This document shows positions 54,652 to 63,292 of a DNA stretch of 64,000 bases, piece by piece. How positions within the stretch are numbered: position 1 is the stretch's first letter; every line of letters begins with the position of its first letter. The position numbers were made by a program, and so were the translations under genes. Location of the stretch: assembly GCA_017656335.1 (NCBI GenBank), contig JACDOA010000003.1:1-64000 (forward strand). The letters are read 5' to 3'. The stretch comes from Thermosipho sp. (in: thermotogales) (GTDB lineage Bacteria > Thermotogota > Thermotogae > Thermotogales > Fervidobacteriaceae). The notes below the pieces were generated by a model that ran no database searches, was not told the origin of the DNA, and saw nothing but the letters and a program-made list of their open reading frames with translations.

Positions 54652-55185
54652 TTATTCTATATCTATCCATAAAAATTTAACTGTTTTTTTGTATGGATTT
54701 CTTATCTTATGTTTCCTATCAGAACAATAGTAAAAACAATCACCTTCATTAACCTTATAAACTTTTTCTCCTAAAATTAGTTCTAACTTTCCAGAGATTA
54801 CAAATCCAAATTCGTCTCCTTCGTGTGGCTCTTCCTCTTCAGTCTCAGCTCCAGGAAGCAATTCAATAATCTTAGGATCTATTGATTTATCTTCTATATT
54901 ATCCATTAAAATATACCCTTTAATACCCAATTCATCTAGATACATTGGAACTCTTTCATCAACCTTAAAAACAATTTTTTCTCTTTTTTCATCTGATGCA
55001 AAAAAATTTTTTAAATCTGTCCCTAATACCCTTAATATTCTTTCAAGTGTATCTATTGATGGAGAAACTTGATCATTTTCTAATTGAGAAATAAAACTTC
55101 TTGATAAATCACATCTATCAGCTAACTCTTCTTGTGTATACCCCCTTGCAACCCTTAAGTTCCTAATTTTTCTACCTAATTTCAA
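54652..55185 (-). CDS. XRE-family regulator with cupin domain, probable polyamine regulator
   Basis: The N-terminal helix-turn-helix (about residues 5-60, RVARGYTQEELADRCDLSRSFISQLE) is followed by a C-terminal cupin domain (about 105-175, with PHEGDEFGFVISGKLELILG and the YKVNEGDCFYY strand). Regulators of this PuuR/YdcN layout control polyamine and amino acid genes, so it probably senses a polyamine or amino acid through the cupin. It is first in the operon with speD, speE and potDABC, and likely acts on the repeats and promoter just upstream of itself. The effector is unknown. Confidence 0.85.
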   Translation of the reverse strand: MKLGRKIRNLRVARGYTQEELADRCDLSRSFISQLENDQVSPSIDTLERILRVLGTDLKNFFASDEKREKIVFKVDERVPMYLDELGIKGYILMDNIEDKSIDPKIIELLPGAETEEEEPHEGDEFGFVISGKLELILGEKVYKVNEGDCFYYCSDRKHKIRNPYKKTVKFLWIDIE

Positions 55186-55196
55186 ATTTTCACCCC

Positions 55197-55236
55197 AAAA
55201 ATGTCTATAATACTAAACAAAAAATGTCTATAATAC
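55197..55236. repeat. Two 17-bp direct repeats, candidate operators
   Basis: AAAAATGTCTATAATAC occurs perfectly at 55197-55213 and 55220-55236, 23 bases apart start to start. The pair begins right at the predicted transcription start of the regulator gene and runs to its ribosome binding region. The spacing of 23 bases, about two helical turns, fits two regulator dimers bound on one face. The adjacent XRE-cupin protein is the natural candidate. Confidence 0.7.
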
Positions 55237-55243
55237 ACAACAT

Positions 55244-55271
55244 ATTATATAATCTTTTTATAACCTTTCAA
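55244..55271 (-). promoter_or_regulatory. Promoter of the polyamine operon
   Basis: On the minus strand TTGAAA (55271-55266) and a perfect TATAAT (55249-55244) are separated by 16 bases. Predicted transcription start is near 55237, at the edge of the direct repeats, a typical repressor arrangement. Confidence 0.75.
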
Positions 55272-55341
55272 GTAAATTTAATGTAAAGCTTATGTAAACA
55301 ATTTAAAAATTCTTTTATTTAAAAAATGTTTCATAAAATAG

Positions 55342-55347
55342 TATAAT
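55342..55347 (+). promoter_or_regulatory. Possible -10 for the phosphohexomutase gene
   Basis: TATAAT at 55342-55347 lies 22 bases before the phosphohexomutase ATG, so the transcript would have a very short leader. There is no good -35. Confidence 0.4.
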
Positions 55348-55369
55348 TATCTTGAAAGGAGGGAAATTA

Positions 55370-56803
55370 ATGATTTTATTTGGTACTGGTGGTATAAGGG
55401 GAATAATGAGAGAGGGAGAATTCGATGAAAAAACCGTAATGGTTGCTAGTAAGGGAATTTCCAATTATATGATTGATAATAAAATGGAAAGTGTTGTAAT
55501 AGCATACGATACTAGAAATAATTCAAAAAAATTTGCAGAACTTGCGGCCAAAGTATTTGCTGGAGATGGTCATAAAGTACTTTTATTTCCTAACCCTGTT
55601 CCAACTCCTGTTTTATCATTTGCAGTAAGATATCTCAAAACTGACATTGGAATAGTTATAACTGCAAGTCACAATCCCCCAGAATACAATGGTTACAAGG
55701 TATATTCTTCGAATGGCGTTCAAGCAATCCCTGAAATCACCAACATTCTCTCAAAATATGTTGAAAAAGCCTGGAATTTACCTATACAAATTTCAAATAA
55801 TTTTCAAATTCTAGATAATACCATTTTGAACAAATTCATAGAAATAGTTGTTGAAACAATTAATGTGGATTTAAATGGTTTAAAAGTTGTTTATACACCT
55901 CTTCATGGAACAGGGGCAAAACCAGTAACTGAGGTTTTAAAAAGGTTAGGTGCAGAAGTTATCACTGTAAAAGAACAAATGACACATGATGGAAACTTTC
56001 CTACAGTTAAATCTCCTAATCCTGAAGATGATGCTGCTTTAATATTATTAAAAAAATATATGAAAAAGTACGGAATTTCTCTCGGAATTGCAACCGATCC
56101 AGATTGTGATCGAGTAGGAGTTGTTTGGAAAGATACCAGATTAACTGGAAATCAGGTTGGTGTTTTATTAACACATATGCTATTAGAAAAAGCTTCTAAA
56201 AACTCTATGGTTATTAAGACTATTGTTACCACGGATATGGTAAAACCAATGTGTGCTGAAAAAAATGTTAAAATTTTTGAAACACCAACCGGCTTCAAAT
56301 TTATCGGTGATTTAATTGAAAAAAGCAGTTTCACATTTTTATTCGGATTTGAGGAAAGTTGTGGCTATCTGACAGGAAACCATGCAAGAGATAAGGATGG
56401 AGTAATTGGTTCTGCTTTGATAGCAGCAGCTTCAAGAAAATTCAACCCAATTGAAAAGCTGGAAGAATTATACTTAAAATATGGTTATTATTTTGAAAAA
56501 CTTTTGAATTTTAAATTCAATGATATAAATATTGCCAAAAACTTATATCAAAAAATAAAAGATGGAAATATACCTGCAAAAGCAAAAAATGTTGTTGATT
56601 ACTCAAAAGGAGTAGACGACATAATTCCCAATGAAACACTTAGAATTGACTTTGATGAAGGAAAAATTTTCGTAAGGCCTTCTGGAACAGAACCTAAATT
56701 AAAAGCTTATATAATGGTTAATTCCAATAATAAAAAAGAATCTCTTTCTAAACTGGAGAAATTAGAAAATTACTTTTCTTCCTTCATTGATGAAATGATA
56801 TGA
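55370..56803 (+). CDS. Phosphoglucomutase/phosphomannomutase family protein
   Basis: Interconverts hexose 1- and 6-phosphates through a phosphoserine. The N-terminal FGTGGIRGIM is near residues 4-13, the active Ser is in TASHNPPEYNGYKV near 100-113, the magnesium loop is DPDCDRVGV near 243-251, and the sugar loop FEESCGYLTG near 325. The phosphate loop RPSGTEPKLK near 440 ends the family pattern. The longest frame begins at TTG 55352. ATG 55370 has AAAGGAGGG and is chosen (477 residues). Which sugar it prefers cannot be told. It ends overlapped by 34 bases with the convergent DUF2520 gene. Confidence 0.9.
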   Translation: MILFGTGGIRGIMREGEFDEKTVMVASKGISNYMIDNKMESVVIAYDTRNNSKKFAELAAKVFAGDGHKVLLFPNPVPTPVLSFAVRYLKTDIGIVITASHNPPEYNGYKVYSSNGVQAIPEITNILSKYVEKAWNLPIQISNNFQILDNTILNKFIEIVVETINVDLNGLKVVYTPLHGTGAKPVTEVLKRLGAEVITVKEQMTHDGNFPTVKSPNPEDDAALILLKKYMKKYGISLGIATDPDCDRVGVVWKDTRLTGNQVGVLLTHMLLEKASKNSMVIKTIVTTDMVKPMCAEKNVKIFETPTGFKFIGDLIEKSSFTFLFGFEESCGYLTGNHARDKDGVIGSALIAAASRKFNPIEKLEELYLKYGYYFEKLLNFKFNDINIAKNLYQKIKDGNIPAKAKNVVDYSKGVDDIIPNETLRIDFDEGKIFVRPSGTEPKLKAYIMVNSNNKKESLSKLEKLENYFSSFIDEMI

Positions 56804-57543
56804 ACAAATATATCATATAACTGGCAATACTTTGGGAAATTTTTGCAAAAAATTTCTCTTTCAGATTTTATTATATCCATATCTTTTCTAACAACGGGGC
56901 CAGTTATTGAATTTACGACCCCGTTATTTTTAATGTTTTTTATTGTATTTCCTATCAAGCTTTCCATAACATAATGGAAATTATTTTTTTCAATTCCACC
57001 AACATCGTATAATCTTTCTGCAAGAAAAATAAGAGCATGAGAAAAATTACTCATCAATACGGCAGCAAGGTGATAAAGTGATTTTGAATTTTCTGGAATA
57101 ATAAAATATTTTCCATTTAAAAGTGAGACAATTTCTTTAGCAATTTCGATATTTCCTTCAATTCCAAAAACAACATCATTAAAATTTGCTTCTTTCGTTG
57201 CTACAGGACAATTAGGATGTATTGAAGAAGGATTCCAGTCAGGTGGAAAAATTGATGAAGAATAAAATCCACTAAAATGTACAGCAAAGATACTACCATC
57301 TACAAATCTTTTCAATAATTTCGGTGCTTTTGGAATTATTGAATCTGAAAATCCAACAAAAAGTATACCTTTGAATTTAAAATTATCCGAATAATCTACA
57401 GCTATTCCTTTACCAATTTCCCCTACAAATTTTTGGGCTTTTTGTTTATCTCTCGAAAGAATGTAACCTATCTCTACTTTATCCTTTAAATTATAAAGAA
57501 TTGCACTAGAAACTCTTCCAAGACCTGCAACATTTACCTTCAT
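56770..57543 (-). CDS. Rossmann-fold DUF2520 protein
   Basis: Predicted NAD(P)-binding protein of the DUF2520 group, function unknown. VNVAGLGRVSSAILYNL (about residues 3-19) is the nucleotide-binding loop; the all-alpha C-terminal half has YHLAAVLMSNFSHALIFLAE (about 158-177) and SITGPVVRKD (about 213-222), both hallmarks of the family. The longest frame starts at GTG 57552, but ATG 57543 follows AGAGGTGAATCAC and is preferred (257 residues). 18 bases after the DUF554 gene in the same run. Confidence 0.82.
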   Translation of the reverse strand: MKVNVAGLGRVSSAILYNLKDKVEIGYILSRDKQKAQKFVGEIGKGIAVDYSDNFKFKGILFVGFSDSIIPKAPKLLKRFVDGSIFAVHFSGFYSSSIFPPDWNPSSIHPNCPVATKEANFNDVVFGIEGNIEIAKEIVSLLNGKYFIIPENSKSLYHLAAVLMSNFSHALIFLAERLYDVGGIEKNNFHYVMESLIGNTIKNIKNNGVVNSITGPVVRKDMDIIKSEREIFCKNFPKYCQLYDIFVHIISSMKEEK

Positions 57544-57561
57544 GTGATTCACCTCTATAAC

Positions 57562-58239
57562 TTAAAAAAGAGAAACAACATAAACTAATAAAGGAGAAAT
57601 AAATAAAGCTGGTAAAAAATTACCAACTTTAGTATCTTTTATTTCTAGGATTTTTAAACCAATCCCAAGAACCATTAATCCACCAACAGCAATTAAATTA
57701 TTCAAATAAGAACCTTGGGTTAAAAAGGATAATTTTGAAGAAAGAATAACTATAGCACCTTGAACTACTAACACAGAAATCGATGAAAGCATAACACCAA
57801 AGCCGTATAACGAAGCTAGAACAATAGAAGAAATACCATCTAAAAGAGATTTCATATATATAATTGAACCATCGCCAGTAAGACCTGCTGTTATTGAGCC
57901 CACAATTGTCATTGGTCCAATCAGAAAAAGAAGGGAGGAAACAACAAAACCCGTTGAAAAATCTCCTTCTTTAATTGAATCACCAATCTTTTTCAAGGCA
58001 CCTTCTATATTTAAAAGTTCTCCAATTACCCCTCCTATCGCCATAGAACCCAAAACTATCAAAAAACTATCAACTTTCAATACCATTGTTAAACTTAGGC
58101 CAATTGTTGACAAACCAACAGCATTAAACAATATTTTTCTAATATTTTCAGGTAATCCTTTTCTCAAAAAAATTCCTACCAAACTTCCAAAAAGAACTGC
58201 TACTGCATTAACTAAAGGGGTTAAAATAAATATCACCAT
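57562..58239 (-). CDS. DUF554 family membrane protein
   Basis: Integral membrane protein of the DUF554 family, with about six hydrophobic segments. Family patterns are the N-terminal NAVAVLFGSLVGIFLRKGLP (about 11-30), LIVLGSMAIGGVIGELLNIE near 63 and LLFLIGPMTIVGSI near 105. The length of 225 is normal. The transported substrate is unknown. The longest frame begins at TTG 58248, overlapping the Gfo/Idh stop; ATG 58239 is the nearest standard start. No strong ribosome binding site is visible for either, so coupling to the upstream gene is likely. Confidence 0.8.
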   Translation of the reverse strand: MVIFILTPLVNAVAVLFGSLVGIFLRKGLPENIRKILFNAVGLSTIGLSLTMVLKVDSFLIVLGSMAIGGVIGELLNIEGALKKIGDSIKEGDFSTGFVVSSLLFLIGPMTIVGSITAGLTGDGSIIYMKSLLDGISSIVLASLYGFGVMLSSISVLVVQGAIVILSSKLSFLTQGSYLNNLIAVGGLMVLGIGLKILEIKDTKVGNFLPALFISPLLVYVVSLF

Positions 58240-58244
58240 CTTTA

Positions 58245-59216
58245 TCAAAGTAAAGTTTTTAAATCAACTCTATTTCCTTTTGAATAAACAGCTGCTTCAA
58301 AAAATGCTAGATCTTTCAAAGCTTCTAGTGGACTTCCTAATTCATTTTCCTTATTATTAACTACTACCTCATAAAAATCTTCAAATTCTTCCTTATATCC
58401 CATATTTTCTTCAAACTCAAATTCCTCATTATCTATAATTATTTTATTTTCAACTAATTTTAATCTTTTGTCTTTACCAACAATTTCAAACTCATCTTGT
58501 CCGTTAATTCCATATGATACGGTATAATTTCCCAAAACTCCATTTTCAAATTCAAAAATAGATGTTAGAAAATCGGGACCTCCTAAATAATCAATGACCT
58601 TTTTAATAAAAGCAGATACCCATTTAATTTCTCCAAATATCAATCTCATTGCTGCCACGTGATGAACTCCACCATCAGATAAAAATCCTCCTACATGCTT
58701 TGGTTCTTGTCTCCATTTCGTATTAGCATATTTATTTTCTTCATCCATACCTACCCATATATTCCATCTAAAATACACAGGATTATTTACTCTATCTAAT
58801 AATTTTTTTACTAAATAAAATTTCTTTATATGCCTCCAATTTTCAGCTATGTATATCACTTTATCAGTTTGTTTTGATAACTCGACAATTTTTTTACCGG
58901 TCTCAACATCTGTTGAAATAGGTTTCTCACAAATCACATGTTTACCTTTTTTAATAGCCTTTTCGATAAAAGGAACATTTAATTGAATTGGTAAAGTCAA
59001 ATCAACTGCATCTACAATGTCAGAACTGAGAAGTTCTTCATAGGAATCAAAAATTATTGGATTTCCAACAAGTTTTGCAAAATTCTCGGCATGTTCCTTG
59101 GTACGACTAGTCACAGCGGTAATTTCAAACTTATCAGTAAGTTCTTTTAAAGCGGGATAATGCAAATCTCTTGCAGCTATACCACAACCGACAATTCCCA
59201 ATCGAAGTTTTTTCAT
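58245..59216 (-). CDS. Gfo/Idh/MocA family oxidoreductase
   Basis: NAD(P)-dependent sugar or inositol dehydrogenase. The N-terminal Rossmann fold begins RLGIVGCGIAARDLHYPAL (about residues 4-22), and HVICEKPISTD (about 92-102) is the family's Lys-containing signature. The C-terminal alpha/beta domain includes GGVHHVAAMRLIFG near 188. The length of 323 is normal. The substrate is unknown. The ATG follows GGGGGGATTAAT, and a TATAAT lies just upstream. Confidence 0.9.
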   Translation of the reverse strand: MKKLRLGIVGCGIAARDLHYPALKELTDKFEITAVTSRTKEHAENFAKLVGNPIIFDSYEELLSSDIVDAVDLTLPIQLNVPFIEKAIKKGKHVICEKPISTDVETGKKIVELSKQTDKVIYIAENWRHIKKFYLVKKLLDRVNNPVYFRWNIWVGMDEENKYANTKWRQEPKHVGGFLSDGGVHHVAAMRLIFGEIKWVSAFIKKVIDYLGGPDFLTSIFEFENGVLGNYTVSYGINGQDEFEIVGKDKRLKLVENKIIIDNEEFEFEENMGYKEEFEDFYEVVVNNKENELGSPLEALKDLAFFEAAVYSKGNRVDLKTLL

Positions 59217-59262
59217 ATTAATCCCCCCAATTTTTTAATCATATAAATTATACAATATTCTT

Positions 59263-60636
59263 TTAAAATTTTAACTTCCAATCTAATTTATAAAAAATTC
59301 CAAGATAGAATTTAGAAAAATTTATAAGCTTTGCATATAAACTTAAAAATGAAGATTCACTAGATAGTGTAAAAATATTATACTTTTTGTATTCACCTTT
59401 AACGGGTAGAGAAACCGTATTGCTTGTCCAACCATCCCAGAACCATCTCCATCTTTCAAGCCCATCCTCAACCACAGTACCTTTTACTAAATAATTGTAT
59501 TCGAATACAAAAGGTATATCAAATATTTTTGTTGATAAGTTTAATGTTAACATCCTTGCATCAGGACCGTAAATGAAACCAAGTGGATAATCAGCAAAAA
59601 ATCTTCCATCTTTTGTTGTGAACATATGCCTAACATTAACAGTCATATAAGGAGAATCATAAGTTGTATACATCCATTCATTAACAAAATCATATTCTCC
59701 TCTTAGAACAAAATCCTCACTAAAAGATTTTTCAAATCCTAAAACATAAGCATAAGCAAATGGCCTAGTAATACCCCCAGCTTCCTCAGCCAAAATAATA
59801 TCATCTACAGAAAATTCTCCATAAATTGAAAAATTTTCCGTTAGATCAACGTTTAAATCCATCATTCCAACAACATTGGAATTGTTTCTAAAGTTATGAT
59901 GATATATTACAACAGGACCAATATCAATAATATCTGGTGTTCTACCTCCTATAACATTTAACTCTCCTATTGAAAAATTAATCTTGTTAAAATCAAATTC
60001 AATTCTGTGAGCAAAGATAGTTTTTATATCTTCAAGGTTTTGTCCAAAAACGGATTTTTCTTCAGATGTAAATCCAGGATACGAAGAAATTGCTAAAAAG
60101 TAATATTTGGTTTTTGGAAAATAAAAAACTAAATTAAAATTATCCTGAAAAATAGTTGGAGAGACAGTAACAGGGTACAGTGCATTTCCCCATTTTAATG
60201 GAAAACGTCCTATATTAATTTTGAAACTTTCTTCTATCAAGGACAAATAACTAAAAAGAGGCAAACTTGGATCAAGGTAATAATAAAGAGTTTCAAAATC
60301 AAATCCAATAGAATTGGTAATATATTTTAACCTTCCTGATAAATCATATTGAATTGGATATTCAAAGTGGAATTTAATATTATTATTCTCGAAATGTAAT
60401 ATAACATTTCCAAAAGGCAAAACCTTGTCTTGCAAATAAAAAAGCAGTTCGGCAGGATTTATTGGGTTAATTCCAAAAAAATTATCTTTATAATCTGAGA
60501 ATGAAGGGGCAAAGACAATTTGAGGATTAAGTTCAAATTCCACATAATTATCATTTGTTAATTCACAAAAAATTGAATTTTGAAAGAAAAGAACGAAAAA
60601 CAATAATGCTGAAATTAAAATAAATTTAGATTTCAT
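59263..60636 (-). CDS. Outer-membrane beta-barrel protein, Wzi-like
   Basis: A secreted outer-membrane protein with a Sec signal (about residues 1-24, ISALLFFVLFFQNSIFC). The rest is dominated by alternating hydrophobic and polar strands, such as YAYVLGFEKSFSEDFVLRGEYDF and MTVNVRHMFTTKDGRFFADYP, as in Wzi-type capsule assembly barrels. It ends with Phe, as outer-membrane barrels normally do, supporting an outer membrane (toga). The closest family I can name is Wzi/CapA-like; a porin is another possibility. The ATG follows GGGGGG. Confidence 0.65.
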   Translation of the reverse strand: MKSKFILISALLFFVLFFQNSIFCELTNDNYVEFELNPQIVFAPSFSDYKDNFFGINPINPAELLFYLQDKVLPFGNVILHFENNNIKFHFEYPIQYDLSGRLKYITNSIGFDFETLYYYLDPSLPLFSYLSLIEESFKINIGRFPLKWGNALYPVTVSPTIFQDNFNLVFYFPKTKYYFLAISSYPGFTSEEKSVFGQNLEDIKTIFAHRIEFDFNKINFSIGELNVIGGRTPDIIDIGPVVIYHHNFRNNSNVVGMMDLNVDLTENFSIYGEFSVDDIILAEEAGGITRPFAYAYVLGFEKSFSEDFVLRGEYDFVNEWMYTTYDSPYMTVNVRHMFTTKDGRFFADYPLGFIYGPDARMLTLNLSTKIFDIPFVFEYNYLVKGTVVEDGLERWRWFWDGWTSNTVSLPVKGEYKKYNIFTLSSESSFLSLYAKLINFSKFYLGIFYKLDWKLKF

Positions 60637-60674
60637 TATACCCCCCTAATTAATTTAATATTATATTATTAGAA

Positions 60675-61523
60675 TTAACCACAATATAAAATAAAAACCC
60701 CTAAAACTAAAAATACTGTACCAATTATTCTTAATTTTACTTTTTCTCTAAAAATTAAATATGCAAACAGAATTGAAACAAAAACAGAAATCATTGATAA
60801 AGGTTCTGCTATGCTGATATCTATATATTTAAAAGCATTCAATAAAGCAATATAAGCATAAGCATTACATATACCACCAAAAATTAAAAATAACCATTTA
60901 TTTTTAACTATTTCTATGTGTTTTTTTAATCCTTTTTCCTTTATTAAGCTTGCAACAAAAAAATTGATACTCATTACGGTATAAACTCCTATAGAATAAC
61001 CTAGTTGATCTAAATTTCTCTGCTTTGTTAATATCCCATCTATCGTCCTTCCAAAAGCGATAAACAACGAAGAAAAAATCATCGCTAATGCACCTTTACT
61101 TTTTAAAATATTTAAATAAGAAAACACTATATTATTTGATTTTTTTAAGTAAGAAACACCATAGATCATCATTAAACTTCCTAATATTTTATAAAGTGTT
61201 ATTTTTTCATTTAAAAAAATATTAGCAATAAAAACTAAAAAAATAGCATTAATATTATAAAGTGGTGCTACTACGGAGATATCTTCGTTTGATAAAGCAT
61301 ACATATATAAAAAAAATGAAAATGAATAAATCATGCCGCTTATTAATGAAAATCTTAAAATTTGAAAGCTTAATCTTGCACTAAATGGCAGAAGCACTAG
61401 GAGAGAAAAACTAAAAAAAGCCCATGATGAAACTATTGAAGAGGTATGTTTGGTTATTATTTTTCCAACAATTCGCTCAAATCCCAATAAAAAAATTCGA
61501 AGAGTCAACCACAAAAAAACCAT
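60675..61523 (-). CDS. EamA/DMT-superfamily transporter
   Basis: Ten hydrophobic segments in two repeats (about residues 1-135 and 140-282) identify a drug/metabolite transporter of the EamA family. The first repeat ends LGSLMMIYGVSYLKK, the second IGTVFLVLGVFILYCG, the matching ends of the duplicated fold. The length of 282 is normal. The substrate is unknown. The ATG has TTGAGGTCTTTGT. The gene follows ybeY after 16 bases, so it is likely cotranscribed with phoH-pgpH-ybeY. Confidence 0.85.
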   Translation of the reverse strand: MVFLWLTLRIFLLGFERIVGKIITKHTSSIVSSWAFFSFSLLVLLPFSARLSFQILRFSLISGMIYSFSFFLYMYALSNEDISVVAPLYNINAIFLVFIANIFLNEKITLYKILGSLMMIYGVSYLKKSNNIVFSYLNILKSKGALAMIFSSLFIAFGRTIDGILTKQRNLDQLGYSIGVYTVMSINFFVASLIKEKGLKKHIEIVKNKWLFLIFGGICNAYAYIALLNAFKYIDISIAEPLSMISVFVSILFAYLIFREKVKLRIIGTVFLVLGVFILYCG

Positions 61524-61539
61524 ACAAAGACCTCAAAAA

Positions 61540-61938
61540 TTATTCTAAGTATTTTTTTAAATATTCATCTTGTTTTTTAAACATCAACTCAGCTTCAGAT
61601 TTATCGTATTCATGATCATATCCTGCCACATGAAGAGCTGCGTGAATTAAAACTATAAGTAGCTCATCATAAAAAGTATTTGAAAATTTTTCAGCATTTT
61701 CTCTTACTATCTCTTCACAAACAAATATTTCAGCGTACAGATCATCATCACCATAAACAAAAGTCAAAACATCCGTAGGACCTTTTATTTTCCGATATTT
61801 ATAATTTAATTTTGCTATTTCATCTTTGTCAACAAATACAAGACCTACATTAACTTCTTTTTTTAATTCGTTTTTCAAGACCTCATCCATTATTTCTAAA
61901 AATCTTTCATCATATTCAAAATTTTCATTGAATATCAT
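61540..61938 (-). CDS. ybeY: Endoribonuclease YbeY
   Basis: Metal-dependent RNase for 16S rRNA 3'-end maturation and ribosome quality control. The zinc-binding motif [11 protein letters not shown] (about residues 94-104) has the HxxxHxxxxxH spacing. [10 protein letters not shown] near 54 is the family's second signature. The length of 132 is slightly short but complete. The ATG overlaps the pgpH stop, the usual phoH-pgpH-ybeY order. Confidence 0.95.
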   Translation of the reverse strand: MIFNENFEYDERFLEIMDEVLKNELKKEVNVGLVFVDKDEIAKLNYKYRKIKGPTDVLTFVYGDDDLYAEIFVCEEIVRENAEKFSNTFYDELLIVLIHAALHVAGYDHEYDKSEAELMFKKQDEYLKKYLE

Positions 61939-63292
61939 TAACTTGCACCACCCTCTGAATATCCTCTTTAGGATATTTAATTCTTTCTTTTTTTATGTTT
62001 ATTATAACCTTAATGAATTCTTCAACAATTAACTCCAATTCTCTTAAGTTTAACCCTGATTCGTCTAATTGCCTTTCATTATAAACACCTGATACAATAT
62101 CTTCCACAACTTCTTTTATTGTCTGATAATTTGAAGAACTAATACTTTTTAATGCTGCTTCAACGCTATCTGCGAGCATAATTATGCCAGCTTCTTTAAA
62201 TTGTGGCTTTGGCCCTGGATATTTAAATGCTTCTTCTGACGTTTCTGGATCCAGCTCTTTGGCTTTATAATAAAAGTACTTCTGAACCCGGGTACCATGA
62301 TGCTGAGGAATAATAAATTCTATTCTTAAAGGAAGTTTATATTTTCTGGCTAACTCAATTCCCGATTTTATATGATCTTCTAATATAATATGACTTAAAA
62401 AAGGACTAATTTTTTCGTGAGGATTTTCATCCGTATTTGTAAGATTTTCAACAAAAAAATAAGGCCTTTTTATTTTCCCAATATCGTGGAAATAAGATGC
62501 AACTCTTGCAAAAGTTGAATTTATTCCTATTCTCTCGGCCGCTGCTTCAGCAAGCGTAGCAACCATTATACTATGATAATATGTACCAGGAGCTTGAATA
62601 GAAAGTTTCTTTAAAAGAGGATGGTTCATATTTGCAAGTTCAGACAAACCAATATTTGAATATATTCTTGTAAAATATTCAATATAAGGAAGAAATCCCA
62701 AAATTAATACAGTAGAAACAAATGGATTAAAAAATGCTACGAAAAAGTTGTAAAAGTTAAAATAAGTTGGTTGCAAAAATAATATTATTATTGATAAAAA
62801 TGAAGTAAATAAAGCAGCTTTTGCAATTTCAATTCTTCTATTAATATTTCTGATCAAAAAATTCATAAAAATTATCTGAGGTACAAAATATATGAAAATT
62901 ACAAAATTCGCCAAATGAAAAGATATCATCAAAGATTGCAAAATCCCAGCTGTTATTCCCACTTCATAGGACATTAATAAGGTAAGCAATAACGAGGTTA
63001 TTAAAAATGGAGAAAAAACAAAACCAAATCTATCTATAATCGGATATGTAGTTAAGATTCCTAAAAGAAACAAAAAATAAAAAGTAAATCTATAAATGTA
63101 ATGCAACCTGAAATGGTAAATATTTTTTATTAATAACTCTATTACAAAATACCATATAAAAATAAGCAAAATAAATTCATTAAAGGATTGTAAAACCTTT
63201 ATATCAAACAAATTTAATATTAATATTGCCAAAATTGAAATAAATAACCCCTCAAAATCTCTAGGTTTTAAACCTTTTAAAATTTTAGCCAT
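61925..63292 (-). CDS. pgpH: HD-domain membrane phosphohydrolase (PgpH-like), short form
   Basis: Membrane protein with about seven hydrophobic segments (about residues 15-225) and a C-terminal cytoplasmic HD domain: [17 protein letters not shown] near 239, [10 protein letters not shown] near 267 (HD pair) and QHHGTR near 329. In other bacteria this 7TM-HD protein degrades cyclic di-AMP. The family's extracellular N-terminal HDED domain (about 250 residues) is absent, so it is a short form of 455 residues. The longest frame begins at 63325. ATG 63292 is preferred; it overlaps the phoH stop and has GGAG 12 bases upstream. Confidence 0.88.
   Translation of the reverse strand: MAKILKGLKPRDFEGLFISILAILILNLFDIKVLQSFNEFILLIFIWYFVIELLIKNIYHFRLHYIYRFTFYFLFLLGILTTYPIIDRFGFVFSPFLITSLLLTLLMSYEVGITAGILQSLMISFHLANFVIFIYFVPQIIFMNFLIRNINRRIEIAKAALFTSFLSIIILFLQPTYFNFYNFFVAFFNPFVSTVLILGFLPYIEYFTRIYSNIGLSELANMNHPLLKKLSIQAPGTYYHSIMVATLAEAAAERIGINSTFARVASYFHDIGKIKRPYFFVENLTNTDENPHEKISPFLSHIILEDHIKSGIELARKYKLPLRIEFIIPQHHGTRVQKYFYYKAKELDPETSEEAFKYPGPKPQFKEAGIIMLADSVEAALKSISSSNYQTIKEVVEDIVSGVYNERQLDESGLNLRELELIVEEFIKVIINIKKERIKYPKEDIQRVVQVNDIQ

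Noticed and set aside
55197-55236. Start of a CRISPR array
   Set aside because: Only two copies with a 6-base gap; no spacers, no cas genes. An operator pair explains it better.
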